64,000 bases of DNA from Bradyrhizobium sp. AZCC 1721 (GCF_036924715.1 NZ_JAZHSB010000001.1:3897001-3961000); one strand, 5' to 3'; numbered from the stretch's first letter, positions 25,801 to 38,361 are shown. Notes: generated from the letters alone by a model not told the origin. Numbers and translations: made by a program.

Positions 25801-26877
25801 TCAATCCGGCGCGCGAAACAGCAAGCAAGCATCGCCATAGGAATAGAACCGGTAGCCGGCTGCGATCGCATGCGCGTAAGCCTGCTTCATCGTGTCCAGA
25901 CCGGAGAACGCCGACACCAGCATGAACAGCGTCGAGCGCGGCAGATGGAAATTGGTCATGAGGATATCGACCGCGCGAAAGCGATAGCCCGGCGTGATGA
26001 AGATCGAGGTCTCGCCGTCGAACGGCTGAACGGTGCCGTCTTCGGCCGTGGCGCTCTCCAATAGCCGTAGCGATGTGGTGCCGACAGCTATGATGCGCCC
26101 GCCCTGCGCGCGCGCGGCATTCAATGCGGCAGCGGTATCAACCGAGATCGATCCCCATTCGGCATGCATCCTGTGCTCGGAGGTCTCATCCACCTTCACG
26201 GGCAGGAAGGTCCCTGCCCCGACATGCAGCGTTATCCGATGCAATTCGACGCCGTGGCGGCGTAGCGCCGTCTCGAGCTCAGGCGTGAAATGCAGTCCCG
26301 CCGTCGGCGCCGCAACCGCCCCTTCATTTGCGGCGAACATCGTCTGATAGTCGGCGGCATCGCGATCGTCGGGCGTGCGTTTGGAGGCGATATAGGGCGG
26401 CAGCGGCGGCGTGCCGAGATCGGCGATGGCCTGATCCAGCGCCGGACCGTGAAACGAAAACGACAGCGTGATCTCGCCCTCTTCGCCCTTGGCCTCGACT
26501 TCGGCGTCGAGATGGCCGAGCAGGCAGACCTTGCCCTCGTTGCCGAAGCGAACGATGTCGCCGGGCGCGAGCTTCTTCGCAGGCCTAACCAGCGCGCGCC
26601 AGCGCGAGCCGTCCAGCCGCTTGATCAACGTCGCCTCGATCTTCGGCTCGGTCTCGCGGCCGATGCGCCGGCCCTTGAGTTGGGCGGAGATCACCTTGGT
26701 GTCGTTGACGACCAGTTGGTCGCCAGGCTCCAGCCATTGCGGCAACTCGGCGACGGTGCGGTCGCGCAGCACGCCATCGGGTTGCACCACCAGCATCCGC
26801 GCAGCATCGCGCGGGCTCGCGGGCCGCAGCGCGACACTGGTGGCGGGAAGGTCGAAGTCGAAGAGATCGGTGCGCAT
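25801..26877 (-). CDS. queA: S-adenosylmethionine:tRNA ribosyltransferase-isomerase
   Basis: 358 aa, full length. It adds the epoxycyclopentane ring to the queuosine precursor in tRNA. Recognisable blocks: FDFDLPATSVALRPASPRD at the start, NEGAVAAPTAGLHF in the middle, HVGAGTFLPVKVDE, and the end region TNFHLPRSTLFMLVSAFSG. It works after Tgt in the same pathway; in many bacteria queA and tgt are adjacent, but here they are 10 kb apart. Confidence 0.95.
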   Translation of the reverse strand: MRTDLFDFDLPATSVALRPASPRDAARMLVVQPDGVLRDRTVAELPQWLEPGDQLVVNDTKVISAQLKGRRIGRETEPKIEATLIKRLDGSRWRALVRPAKKLAPGDIVRFGNEGKVCLLGHLDAEVEAKGEEGEITLSFSFHGPALDQAIADLGTPPLPPYIASKRTPDDRDAADYQTMFAANEGAVAAPTAGLHFTPELETALRRHGVELHRITLHVGAGTFLPVKVDETSEHRMHAEWGSISVDTAAALNAARAQGGRIIAVGTTSLRLLESATAEDGTVQPFDGETSIFITPGYRFRAVDILMTNFHLPRSTLFMLVSAFSGLDTMKQAYAHAIAAGYRFYSYGDACLLFRAPD

Positions 26878-26886
26878 TGGCTGAAG

Positions 26887-27005
26887 CCGTCATCGCCCGC
26901 CTTGTGCGCAATTGCGCACTGGGGCGGGGCGATCCAGTACTCACAGACCGCTCTTATAACGAAGACTGGCGAGTACTGGATGCCCCGCCTTCGCGGGGCA
27001 TGACA
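26887..27005. repeat. Imperfect inverted repeat, family 1
   Basis: Begins CCGTCATCGCCCGCC and ends TTCGCGGGGCATGACA with GCGATCCAGTACT and AGTACTGGATG as inner arms. An extra small palindrome (TGCGCAATTGCGCA) lies in the left arm. It separates queA from the cyclophilin genes upstream and may end their transcription. Confidence 0.7.
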
Positions 27006-27024
27006 TTGGAGTGAGTTGTGAAGC

Positions 27025-27489
27025 TCAAGCCGCGTCCAGCGCCATGTGCGCTTTGACGATCTTGTCCGGGTTCTGCACCGGCTCGCCGCGCTTGATCTTG
27101 TCGACGTTCTCCATGCCCGACGTCACCTTGCCCCAGACCGTGTACTGGCCGTTCAGGAAGGAGGCGTCGTCGAAGCAGATGAAGAACTGGCTGTCGCCGG
27201 AATCCGGGCTCGCGGCGCGAGCCATCGAGACGGTGCCGCGCACATGCGGTTCCTTGTTGAACTCGGCCTTCAGCTTGTTGCCGGAACCGCCGGTGCCGGT
27301 GCCGTGCGGGCAGCCGGTCTGCGCCATGAAGCCCTCGATGACGCGATGGAACACGATGCCGTCGTAAAATCCCTCACGCACCAGCTTCTTGATCTGAGCG
27401 ACGTGGCCAGGTGCAAGGTCGGGACGCATTTCGATGGTGACGGGGCCCTGGGTGGTTTCAAGGATCAAAGTATTTTCGGTATCAGCCAT
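27025..27489 (-). CDS. ppiB: Cytoplasmic peptidyl-prolyl isomerase (cyclophilin)
   Basis: 154 aa without a signal peptide. Cyclophilin core motifs FHRVIEGFMAQTGCPHGTG, AGT-type SQFFICFDDASFLNGQYTVWG and GMENVDKIKRGEP are present. It speeds up Pro cis-trans isomerisation in protein folding. Its start overlaps the end of the exported protein gene upstream by 25 bp, giving an operon coaD - exported cyclophilin - exported protein - this gene. Confidence 0.92.
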   Translation of the reverse strand: MADTENTLILETTQGPVTIEMRPDLAPGHVAQIKKLVREGFYDGIVFHRVIEGFMAQTGCPHGTGTGGSGNKLKAEFNKEPHVRGTVSMARAASPDSGDSQFFICFDDASFLNGQYTVWGKVTSGMENVDKIKRGEPVQNPDKIVKAHMALDAA

Positions 27490-27905
27490 GCGTTTTTCTC
27501 TTCCGGTTTGGGTGGACGTTTGCGGGTTCTAAATTGGACCGCGAAAGGCCGGCCGGCGACCGCACCGCCCAGTCCCTCGGTAAATGGCAACGGCGTGCAG
27601 CGTTGCAATGTCTCCATCACGGCAATTCGGTACGCGACCCTGTCGTTATCGCTGGCGCGTTCCGATTCGTAGGTGATCCTGGGTTGACCGAGAATGGCGC
27701 CCACGCGGTTGAAGCTGACGACGACCGTGATGTCCATCGGGTTGGCGCGCGAGTAAGGCGGCGGCTGCCAGCAGGAATACAGTTTGGCGAATATGTCCTT
27801 GATGGTGTCGAGTTGCTGCGGCTGAGCCTCCGCATGCGCCCCCGATGCGAGACACACGAGAACAGCGGCAAACCAGACGAATGGCTTGCTGCGGCCCGCC
27901 GTCAT
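27465..27905 (-). CDS. Exported TonB C-terminal-like protein (146 aa)
   Basis: Signal peptide (VWFAAVLVCLASGAHA), then a mature part with YSCWQPPPYSRANPMDITVVVSFNRVGAIL and ETLQRCTPLPF. The layout (Cys-Trp near the start, VVVSFNRxG, a last Cys-x-Pro-LPF) is that of TolA/TonB C-terminal domains that stand alone in the periplasm. It lies between two cyclophilin genes, overlapping the second, so it probably works in envelope folding or transport. Confidence 0.65.
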   Translation of the reverse strand: MTAGRSKPFVWFAAVLVCLASGAHAEAQPQQLDTIKDIFAKLYSCWQPPPYSRANPMDITVVVSFNRVGAILGQPRITYESERASDNDRVAYRIAVMETLQRCTPLPFTEGLGGAVAGRPFAVQFRTRKRPPKPEEKNAWLIPKIL

Positions 27906-27909
27906 GGCC

Positions 27910-28452
27910 TCACTTGACGTCGGATGCGACTTGCACCTTCACCATCTTGTCGGGATCGACCACCGGTTCGCCGCGCTTGATCTTGTCGACGACATCCATG
28001 CCCGACACCACCTCGCCGATCACGGTGTACTTGCCGTTCAGCGACGCCCCTTCCGCGAACATGATGAAGAACTGCGAATTCGCCGAGTTGGGATCGCTCG
28101 TTCGCGCCATGCCGACGATGCCGCGCTTGTACGGCACGTTGGAGAATTCGGCCGGCAGGTTCGGATGTTTCGAGCCGCCGGTGCCGTTGAAATTCTTGCC
28201 GTCGCCGGTCTGCGCCATGAAGCCTTCGATCACGCGATGGAACGGCACGTTGTTGTAGTAGCCCTCCCGCGCGAGCAGCTTGATGCGCTCGGCATGCTGG
28301 GGCGCGATGTCGTTGCGCAGCTTGATCACGATGCGGCCCTTGGTGGTGTCGATCACGATCGCATTCGCCTTGTCGAGATTGGCGGGCAGCGGCTGCGCGA
28401 TCGCGGGGGCCACAACGAACAACGCGGCGAGAACGGCGAGAATTCGGATCAT
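27910..28452 (-). CDS. Exported peptidyl-prolyl isomerase (cyclophilin)
   Basis: 180 aa from the ATG at 28452, which has GGAG six bases upstream; the longer frame upstream is a coaD shadow. The signal peptide (ILAVLAALFVVAPAIA) sends it to the periplasm. The cyclophilin core is FHRVIEGFMAQTGDG, SQFFIMFAEGASLNGKYTVIG and DVVDKIKRGEP, closely matching the cytoplasmic copy about 0.4 kb away, so the two arose by duplication. Confidence 0.9.
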   Translation of the reverse strand: MIRILAVLAALFVVAPAIAQPLPANLDKANAIVIDTTKGRIVIKLRNDIAPQHAERIKLLAREGYYNNVPFHRVIEGFMAQTGDGKNFNGTGGSKHPNLPAEFSNVPYKRGIVGMARTSDPNSANSQFFIMFAEGASLNGKYTVIGEVVSGMDVVDKIKRGEPVVDPDKMVKVQVASDVK

Positions 28453-28496
28453 GAAAGCTCCGGTCATGTGGAAACAGGAAAGCGCGTAGAAGCGCG

Positions 28497-28994
28497 TTAG
28501 CCCGCGAACTTGGCCTTCAGCCTCGCGGCAATCTGGGGCGGCACGAAGGCGGAGAAATCGCCGCCCATGCCGGCGATCTGGCGAACCAGGGTGGCGGTGA
28601 TCGGGCGGACCACAGGCGACGCCGGGACGAACACGGTGTGCACCTCTGGCGCCATCACCTCGTTCATGCCGGCAAGCTGCATTTCGTAGTCCATATCGGT
28701 TCCGTCGCGAAGGCCGCGAATCATGATGGTCGCGCCGACCTGCCGCGCCGCAACTACGGTGAGGTTGTCGTAGGTGGTGCAATCGAAGGCACAGCCGGCT
28801 TCTTGCGCAATCGGCTCGCAGGTCATACGGACCATTTCGAGCCGCTCCTCAATCGAAAACAGCGGCTTTTTCCCGGAATTGACGCCGATGGCGACAATCA
28901 GCCGGTCACAAAGCGGAACGGCGTGCCGCAGCACGTCCAGATGGCCGTTGGTGATGGGATCGAATGAACCGGGATAGAGGGCGATACGGGGCAT
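28497..28994 (-). CDS. coaD: Phosphopantetheine adenylyltransferase
   Basis: 165 aa. It makes dephospho-CoA from phosphopantetheine and ATP. The nucleotidyltransferase motif YPGSFDPITNGHLDVL has the TxGH signature with His18, and the C-terminal PITATLVRQIAGMGG is the second family motif. It leads the operon with the two cyclophilins. Confidence 0.95.
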   Translation of the reverse strand: MPRIALYPGSFDPITNGHLDVLRHAVPLCDRLIVAIGVNSGKKPLFSIEERLEMVRMTCEPIAQEAGCAFDCTTYDNLTVVAARQVGATIMIRGLRDGTDMDYEMQLAGMNEVMAPEVHTVFVPASPVVRPITATLVRQIAGMGGDFSAFVPPQIAARLKAKFAG

Positions 28995-29266
28995 AGACCC
29001 CTCCTACCCCGCCCCGACCGGCCCGGCAAGCCGGGTCAGGTTCCCTTCGGGTCCGGGCCCCTTACCTCGCCTCGGCCAATGAACCAGTCACGGGACCCTG
29101 CGTCTCGGGCGGGCCGCCAATGTTTCGTCCGCCACCGGCCGACGAAATAAAACTCGGTCCGGACGAAACCATTTTCCGCACCCGCGAAGACGGCCGGAAA
29201 CTTGCGCCCCCTACAAGTCCACCCAACGAAACGACGGGCCGCGAAGGCCCGTGACAGGGGACCGTC

Positions 29267-29524
29267 ATGATCAAGGCTTTTTCCGCCATCGCTGTTGCCG
29301 CGTTCATTGCCGCCGCGCTGACCGTTTTGCCCGGCTTTGCCCCCCAGGTCGAAGCCAGCGTGCCGCAGGCGCTTGCCAAGGGTGACCGCCTGGACATCCG
29401 CAACGTCGGCAAGGATTGCTCGCAGCAGGCCTGGCCGAATTTCGAAGCTTCCTGCCTCCGCGCCGCCGGCTCCAAGGCCGTGGTGAGGGAAGCCCGCCTG
29501 GTGACCGCCGACCGCACCCCGTAA
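29267..29524 (+). CDS. Small exported protein (85 aa)
   Basis: Signal peptide 1-30 (FSAIAVAAFIAAALTVLPGFAPQVEA), then a mature part of about 55 residues with two Cys (KDCSQQAWPNFEASCLRAAG) that could be bonded. Similar short periplasmic proteins with a CSxQxWP...CL pattern are frequent in Rhizobiales. Unknown function. It stands alone in a roughly 750-bp gap between coaD and the lyase gene. Confidence 0.65.
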   Translation: MIKAFSAIAVAAFIAAALTVLPGFAPQVEASVPQALAKGDRLDIRNVGKDCSQQAWPNFEASCLRAAGSKAVVREARLVTADRTP

Positions 29525-29745
29525 CGGCAAAATTTTCGTTCCGACCCGACCTCCAAGGAACCGCAGTGATGGCGAGTAGGGATGCCCCCCTGCTCGCCAT
29601 TGGCGTTCTGGGAGCTTGGATTGCGCGAAATTCTCCTGCTGCCTCAGGCGCGCGAGCACGCGTTCGAGGTCTTCGCGGGCCGCGCTTGACGGATTTGTAC
29701 GTATCAATCAGATGGCCGGACATTTAGCAGAGAGGAAACACGCGC

Positions 29746-31095
29746 GTGGCCAGCACGATGTTCGACAGCGCCCTCTATCGCGACGTTTTCTCGACGCCGG
29801 CCATGCGGACGGTGTTTTCCGACGAGGCGCAGCTCAAGGCCTATGTGCAGGCCGAAGTAGCGCTTGCCACCGCGCAAGGCGAGACCGGCGTGATTCCGCG
29901 CGAGGCGGCCGAGGCGATCGCGCGGCAGGCGCCGACGATCGCGCTCGATATCGAGCAGTTGAAGCGCGACACCGAGAACGTCGGCTATCCCATCGTCGGC
30001 CTGGTCCGCCAGCTATCGGAGCGACTCGGCGAGGCCGGCCGCTATCTGCACTGGGGCGCGACCACCCAGGACATCATGGATACCGCGACCGTCCTGCAAC
30101 TGCGCGAAGCGGTCGCGCTGATCGAAGCGCAGCTCGGCGAGGTCATGGCAACCCTTGCCAATCTCGCCCGCCTCCACCGCGATACGCCGATGGCCGGCCG
30201 AACCCATCTGCAGCAGGCGCTGCCGATCACGTTCGGGCACAAGGCAGCGATCTGGCTGTCGGCGTTGCAGCGCTCGGCCGATCGGCTCGAACAGGTCAAG
30301 CCTCGCGCCCTTCAGGCGCAGCTCGGCGGCGCGGCGGGAACGCTGGCTTCACTCGGCGATCGCGGACTGGATGTACGTGCCGCCTATGCCCGCGTGCTCG
30401 GTCTGGTCGAACCCGACATCACCTGGCACGTCGCCCGCGACGGACTGGTTGAACTGGCACAGACGCTCGCCGTGATCTGCGGCGCGCTCGGCAAGATCGG
30501 CTACGACGTCATGATTCTGATGGCGACCGAGATCGGCGAGGTGTTCGAGCCGTTCTCCTCGCATCGCGGCGCATCCTCGACCATGCCGCAGAAGCGCAAC
30601 CCGATCTCCTCGGAAATTCTGCTGGCGAACGCGAAGGCATCGCGCGACGCCGCTTCGCTGATGTTAGATGCCATGGTTCAGGATCTCGAGCGCGCCACCG
30701 GGCCCTGGCACTGCGAATGGCTGGCATTGCCCCAGGTCTGTTTGCTGACGGCCGGGTCGCTGGCGCAGGCGCAATTCATGCTGTCCGGCCTGATCGTCGA
30801 TCCCGAAGCGATGAAGCGAAACCTCCATGCCACGCGCGGGCTGATCGTGGCGGAGGCGGTCATGATGGGGCTCGCGCCCGCGCTCGGTCGTCAGTTGGCC
30901 CATGACGAGGTCTATGCCGCCTGCCGCGATGCGTTCGAGCGTGGCGACGCGCTGCTCGATGCCCTGCTGCGACGCCCGACCATCGCGTCGGCCCTGCCGC
31001 GCGACCAACTCGCTGCCTTGTGCGAGCCGTCCAATTATCTCGGCACCGCGGGAGCGATGGTGGACCGCGTGCTCGCGCGTCAGAGCAAACGATAA
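29746..31095 (+). CDS. Fumarase/aspartase-superfamily lyase (PcaB or PurB like)
   Basis: 449 aa. Superfamily regions: HWGATTQDIMDT (102-113), AGRTHLQQA (150-158) and the signature SSTMPQKRNP (277-286) with its flexible loop. PcaB (3-carboxy-cis,cis-muconate cycloisomerase) is the closest fit by length and the HWGATTQDI motif, but adenylosuccinate lyase-like enzymes share it. No other protocatechuate or purine genes lie next to it, so the substrate is open. The GTG at 29746 has GAGAGG upstream. Confidence 0.8.
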   Translation: MASTMFDSALYRDVFSTPAMRTVFSDEAQLKAYVQAEVALATAQGETGVIPREAAEAIARQAPTIALDIEQLKRDTENVGYPIVGLVRQLSERLGEAGRYLHWGATTQDIMDTATVLQLREAVALIEAQLGEVMATLANLARLHRDTPMAGRTHLQQALPITFGHKAAIWLSALQRSADRLEQVKPRALQAQLGGAAGTLASLGDRGLDVRAAYARVLGLVEPDITWHVARDGLVELAQTLAVICGALGKIGYDVMILMATEIGEVFEPFSSHRGASSTMPQKRNPISSEILLANAKASRDAASLMLDAMVQDLERATGPWHCEWLALPQVCLLTAGSLAQAQFMLSGLIVDPEAMKRNLHATRGLIVAEAVMMGLAPALGRQLAHDEVYAACRDAFERGDALLDALLRRPTIASALPRDQLAALCEPSNYLGTAGAMVDRVLARQSKR

Positions 31096-31268
31096 GCACG
31101 ATCGATAAACATCGATGCGTTACCACGGCAGCGAAATGACGCGAATGGCCACGACCCGACTATCGGATCGGAGCCGAACCTGCCGCTTTCGGAACTCCTG
31201 CAGGCGGCAGAGATCCCTTTGGAGCGCGCGCTCGATCTGGTAGAATTCGCACAAGCGAGGAGGAAGCC

Positions 31269-34200
31269 GTGGACGAGCTGGAGCGCTGGCTGGCGCCGCT
31301 TGGCCTGGTGCAGCTCGCACCCGCGTTGCGAGCGAACGATGTCGATCTCAAGATCCTGCCTGAGCTGAGCGAGGCGGACCTGGAGAAGCTCGGTCTCTCG
31401 CTTGGCCAGCGCAAGAAGCTATTGAAAGCGGCCGCATGCCTGCCACAGCCCTCCGAGTTGGCAGGCCCGAGCGCCGCGCCGGCACCAAGCCTGAGTGCCG
31501 TCTCTTCGGCCGAACGGCGGCAGCTCACGGTGATGTTCTGCGACCTTGTGGGTTCTACCGCGCTATCGGCTGGTCTTGACGCCGAGGACCTACGCGAAGT
31601 GATCGGCGCCTATCACCGCTGCGTCGCTGAGACGGTCGCCCGCTTCGACGGCTTCGTCGCCAAGTACATGGGCGACGGCGTACTGCTTTATTTCGGCTAC
31701 CCACAGGCGCACGAGGACGATGCCGAGCGAGCGGTGCGCGCCGGTTTGGCCCTCATCGACGCCGTCGACCAACTGGAAACGTCCGAGAGTCTTCGGGTCC
31801 GGATCGGCATTGGCACAGGGCTTGTCGTGGTCGGCGACCTCATTGGCTCGGGCGCAGCACAGGAACGCGCCGTGGTAGGCGAGACGCCCAACCTCGCGGC
31901 GCGCCTGCAAGCTCTTGGCGAGCCGAACACCATTGTCGTCGGCCCCATGACGCGTCACCTCCTGGGCGATCTTTTCGAGTACCGCGATCTCGGAACGGTC
32001 GCGATGAAGGGCTTTCCGCAGCCGGTCCAAGCCTATCAGGTGCTCCGGTCGAGCGCCGTCGAGAGCCGGTTTGAAGCCTTCCATTCGGCCGGCCTGACGC
32101 CACTGGTCGGCCGCGAGGAAGAGCTCGAACTGCTGCTGCGCCGGTGGCAGCGCGCGACCTCTGGGGAGGGGCAGGTGGTGCTGCTCTCAGCGGAGCCCGG
32201 GGTCGGGAAATCGCGACTCGTGGCGGCCCTCCAGGAGAAGCTTCAAGCCGAACCGTACTCGCGCTTGCGCTGCTTCTGCTCGCCGCACTACCAGGGCAGC
32301 GCGCTGTACCCCGTCATCAAGCAACTGGAGCGGGCGGCCCGGTTTACCCGGGACGATCCGCCGATGGTCAAGTTGGACAAACTCGAGGCGCTGTTGGCGG
32401 GCGCAGCGACCGCCACCGAGGACGTGCCGCTGTTGGCGGAACTGCTGTCGTTGCCCTCCGACCGCTATTGCCCGGTGTCGCTCAGTCCGCCAGCGAAGAA
32501 GGAGCGCACGCTTCAGGCGCTGGTCCGGCAAATGGAGGACCTGTCTCGGCGCAACCCCGTGCTGTGGGTCTTCGAAGATGTGCACTGGATCGACCCGACC
32601 TCGCTCGAGCTCCTGCAGGTGATGGTCGACCGCGTGCAGCACCTGCCGATTCTGCTACTCCTCACCTTCCGACCGGAGTTCCCGCCACCGTGGATCGGCC
32701 AGCCGCACGTCACGATGCTGGCGCTCGGCCGCCTGAACAGGCGTGACACCGCCGCCCTCGTGGAGCGGGTGGTCGGCGACAAGGCGCTTCCCCCTGCGAT
32801 TGTTCATGAGATCGTCGACCGCACGGACGGCGTGCCGCTGTTCGTGGAGGAACTGACCAAGGCTGTGCTAGAAGCGGGAGCCGAAGGGGATGGCAGGGCC
32901 GTGCTTTCGCGAACCTCGCCGGGTGCACTCGCCGTCCCGGCTACCCTGCACGCCTCGCTCCTGGCCCGTCTCGACCGTCTCAGTCCGGAAGCCAAAGAAA
33001 TCGCCCAGAGCGGTGCGGCCATTGGCCGGGAGTTCACCGACGATCTGATACGGACCGTGTCGCCGCTGCCGGAGGCGCCCTTGCAATCGGCCCTCGAACA
33101 GCTCGCTGCATCACAACTGATTTTCCGTCGTGGCTCATCGGCTTACAGCTTCAAGCACTCCCTCGTTCGGGACACTGCCTACGGCACGTTGCTGCGCGGC
33201 AAGCGGCAAGCGCTGCACGCGCGCATCGCCCGGGCGCTCGAGGAGAAGTTCGCGGACATTGCGGCTACCCAGCCAGAGGTGCTGGCGCACCACTTCACCG
33301 AGGCTGACCTCACGGAACACGCTGTGGCCTACTGGCGCAAGGCTGGCCAGCGTGCGGCCGAGCGCTCGGCGCACGCGGAGGCGATCGCCCATCTCCGCAA
33401 GGGGCTCATGCTCGTCGATCGGATCGCCGAGCCAGCGGAACGCGCCCGCCGCGAACTCGACCTGCAGCTCGTGCTTGCGCCGGTGCTGATCAGCACCAAG
33501 AGCTGGTCGGCACCGGAGGTGGAGCAAGCCTACTTGCGTGCGCGTGACCTATGCCGGCAAGCCGGCGATGTGGCGCAGCTCTTTACCGTGAGCTGGGGGT
33601 TGTGGCTCGTTTACCAGCAACGCTGCGAGTTCAAAACCGCTCGCGATCTGCTGGACGAGCTGTTCGCACTCGCTCGGCGCAGCGCCGATCCGGCGCTCCT
33701 CCTGCAGGCGCATCATGCCGCATGGACAACTCTTCTCAATCTCCCGGATCTGACCGCGTGCAGGGCGCATCTCGAGGCGGGATTGGCGCTCTATCGGCCG
33801 GACGCGTACCGTGCCCATAAATTCCTCTATGGCAGCCACGACGCGGCTGTCTGCAACCGATACACCGCGGCAGCCGCGCTGTGGCCGCTTGGCTTCCCCG
33901 AGCAGGCGCTTGCCGCTGCGCGCGAAGCTGTGAGCATGGCTCGGGAGCTGTCGCATCCTTTTAGCCTTGTTCTCGCGCTTGTGTACGCGGCGATGATCTA
34001 CCAGCATCGGCGGGAAGCGGAGCCGACCCGGGAGCAAGCGGAAGCCGCGATCGCGGTATGCGCCGAGCATGGCATCGCACCGCACCTGGCGGCGGCGGGA
34101 AGCATCTTGCGGGGCTGGGCGATCGCGGAACGCGGACAGGCTGTGGAAGGGATCGCGGAGGTTCGCGGCGGTCTCGTCGCCGTCGAGCCCACGGGCGTGC

Positions 34201-34613
34201 GCATCCGTCGGCCCTTTTATCTCGCGCTGCTGGCTGAAGCTTCGGCGCGCGCCGGAGAAATCGAGCAAGGATTGAATGCGCTAGCCGAAGCTGCGGCCGC
34301 TGTCGAGGAGACAGGCGAGCGGCGATGGGAGGCGGAAATTTATCGCTTGATTGGGGAGCTGACGGTGGCGAGGCCAGGCGGCGACAGGACCGAAGCGGAA
34401 GCGTACTTTCGGCGAGCGCTTGACGTGGCCGGTCGCCAGAGCGCGAAGACGCTGGAGTTGCGCGGCACCACGAGCTTGGCCCGGCTCTGGCGTGATCAGG
34501 GCAAGCAGCAGCAGGCCAGTGATCTCCTCGCGCCGACCTATGGCTGGTTCACGGAAGGGTTCGATACCCCTGATCTGCGGGAGGCCAAGGCGCTGCTTGA
34601 TGCGCTCCAGTGA
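31269..34613 (+). CDS. SAM-guanylate/adenylate cyclase-ATPase-TPR signalling protein
   Basis: 1,114 aa from a GTG preceded by GAGGAGG. Domains in order: SAM-like (1-58, LERWLAPLGLVQLAPAL), class III nucleotide cyclase (about 83-260) with metal Asp92 (MFCDLVGS) and Asp136 (YMGDGVLLYF), a STAND/AAA-type ATPase from about 275 with P-loop AEPGVGKS (308-315; the first Gly is Ala) and Walker B-like VLWVFEDVHWID, and a helical repeat C-terminal half resembling TPR. It probably makes cAMP under control of an ATP-driven sensor. Trigger unknown. No close operon partners. Confidence 0.88.
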   Translation: MDELERWLAPLGLVQLAPALRANDVDLKILPELSEADLEKLGLSLGQRKKLLKAAACLPQPSELAGPSAAPAPSLSAVSSAERRQLTVMFCDLVGSTALSAGLDAEDLREVIGAYHRCVAETVARFDGFVAKYMGDGVLLYFGYPQAHEDDAERAVRAGLALIDAVDQLETSESLRVRIGIGTGLVVVGDLIGSGAAQERAVVGETPNLAARLQALGEPNTIVVGPMTRHLLGDLFEYRDLGTVAMKGFPQPVQAYQVLRSSAVESRFEAFHSAGLTPLVGREEELELLLRRWQRATSGEGQVVLLSAEPGVGKSRLVAALQEKLQAEPYSRLRCFCSPHYQGSALYPVIKQLERAARFTRDDPPMVKLDKLEALLAGAATATEDVPLLAELLSLPSDRYCPVSLSPPAKKERTLQALVRQMEDLSRRNPVLWVFEDVHWIDPTSLELLQVMVDRVQHLPILLLLTFRPEFPPPWIGQPHVTMLALGRLNRRDTAALVERVVGDKALPPAIVHEIVDRTDGVPLFVEELTKAVLEAGAEGDGRAVLSRTSPGALAVPATLHASLLARLDRLSPEAKEIAQSGAAIGREFTDDLIRTVSPLPEAPLQSALEQLAASQLIFRRGSSAYSFKHSLVRDTAYGTLLRGKRQALHARIARALEEKFADIAATQPEVLAHHFTEADLTEHAVAYWRKAGQRAAERSAHAEAIAHLRKGLMLVDRIAEPAERARRELDLQLVLAPVLISTKSWSAPEVEQAYLRARDLCRQAGDVAQLFTVSWGLWLVYQQRCEFKTARDLLDELFALARRSADPALLLQAHHAAWTTLLNLPDLTACRAHLEAGLALYRPDAYRAHKFLYGSHDAAVCNRYTAAAALWPLGFPEQALAAAREAVSMARELSHPFSLVLALVYAAMIYQHRREAEPTREQAEAAIAVCAEHGIAPHLAAAGSILRGWAIAERGQAVEGIAEVRGGLVAVEPTGVRIRRPFYLALLAEASARAGEIEQGLNALAEAAAAVEETGERRWEAEIYRLIGELTVARPGGDRTEAEAYFRRALDVAGRQSAKTLELRGTTSLARLWRDQGKQQQASDLLAPTYGWFTEGFDTPDLREAKALLDALQ

Positions 34614-34732
34614 CGCTCCTGTGCGTCAATCTGCGCCGAGGTTGAACCTAGATCGGCAATGCTCCGGAGAGTCCGGCGTGATCTGAAGTTTGTGCCAATC
34701 GCGGCAAAGCACCGACACGTTGGCAGGCCGGT

Positions 34733-35242
34733 TCAATTCTGTGACTGGGCTACGGGGCCGGCGCTCTCGCGAGGGTTGGAGGCGACTTGTGGCAAAGCAA
34801 GAGTGAAGGCATCGACCAGCCGGCGTCGCCAGGGTTGCGTTAGCATCGATAGCTTGCCTTCGAGCAGAGCTGCCCTTTCCCGGGCGCCCACGCTTTCCGT
34901 GCTCACTTTGAGCAGTTCGGCCAACAGCTTGTTCGTGCGTTCGCACTCTCTCTCAAAGTCGGCCCGGTGGCCGCTGGCAATCACCTTCATCTCTGCCAGC
35001 TCAGTCTGCAAGGCCTCAATTCGTTGCTTTAGGGCGGTGACCACCTGGTGACCGGCCTGCGTTTGCGGCTGACGGGGTATTGGCGAATGACTGAATTCGG
35101 TGAGATCGACCTGGACAAGCGTCTTGCCGTCGTTGGAGCGGGAGCGCGGCCATCGGTGTCGTTTCACCAGAGCGCGGGCGGCCTCTGGGGAAATCTTGAG
35201 CCGTTCGCCCAGATCGGCATACGTCAGCATCTCGACGGGCAT
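34733..35242 (-). CDS. HTH DNA-binding protein with coiled coil
   Basis: 169 aa. An N-terminal HTH (MLTYADLGERLKISPEAARALVKR then WPRSRSNDGKTLVQVD) resembles excisionase/MerR-type winged helices, followed by a long charged coiled coil (about 75-140: LKQRIEALQTELAEMK). GGAG about nine bases upstream supports the start. Proteins of this plan recur in rhizobial accessory regions. DNA target unknown. Confidence 0.65.
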   Translation of the reverse strand: MPVEMLTYADLGERLKISPEAARALVKRHRWPRSRSNDGKTLVQVDLTEFSHSPIPRQPQTQAGHQVVTALKQRIEALQTELAEMKVIASGHRADFERECERTNKLLAELLKVSTESVGARERAALLEGKLSMLTQPWRRRLVDAFTLALPQVASNPRESAGPVAQSQN

Positions 35243-35431
35243 GATATCCGCTCCCGTTTGGCCGGACGGTCACCACCCGGACACAGCAAATGTGTAGCAA
35301 TCTATAGTTAAGGGCTGGTTTACCGCGTGCGCAGCACGCAGGCCCGGAACCCATCGCGCTGCAAACGCAAATGGCGGGATGGATTCCGGGCTCATCACAT
35401 TCGCGATGCCCCGGAATGACGGTGGACGGCG
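35243..35431. repeat. Intergenic region with repeat fragment
   Basis: Between the HTH gene and the end of gyrA. From about 35350 it carries a repeat of the type ATGGATTCCGGGCTC ... ATGCCCCGGAATGACGG, whose arms CCGGGC/GCCCCGG pair. No gene or clear terminator T-run seen. Confidence 0.5.
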
Positions 35432-38158
<2,727 letters not shown>

Positions 38159-38361
38159 AGGGGAATCCAGTCAGTTCTCAGCTAAGAATCATATAGCGCA
38201 TCGAGGGTCTGATAACCACCCCGAAGCCGTCAGGAGGAAGCTGTTTTTCCGCTCGTTTTTTCATGGACTTACGAGGATCGGAGACAGCTCTCCCGAGCCC
38301 TGCCGGAACCACCGTTTCAGGGCCGGAAGACAGTGTCAAAAACGATGTTCCCACGACAGGC

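Noticed and set aside
29036..29707. Minus-strand frame starting IRTNPSSAAREDLERVLARL
   Set aside because: The first 40 residues look protein-like, but the frame then runs antisense through the exported protein gene and has no ribosome site; a short decayed gene cannot be ruled out.
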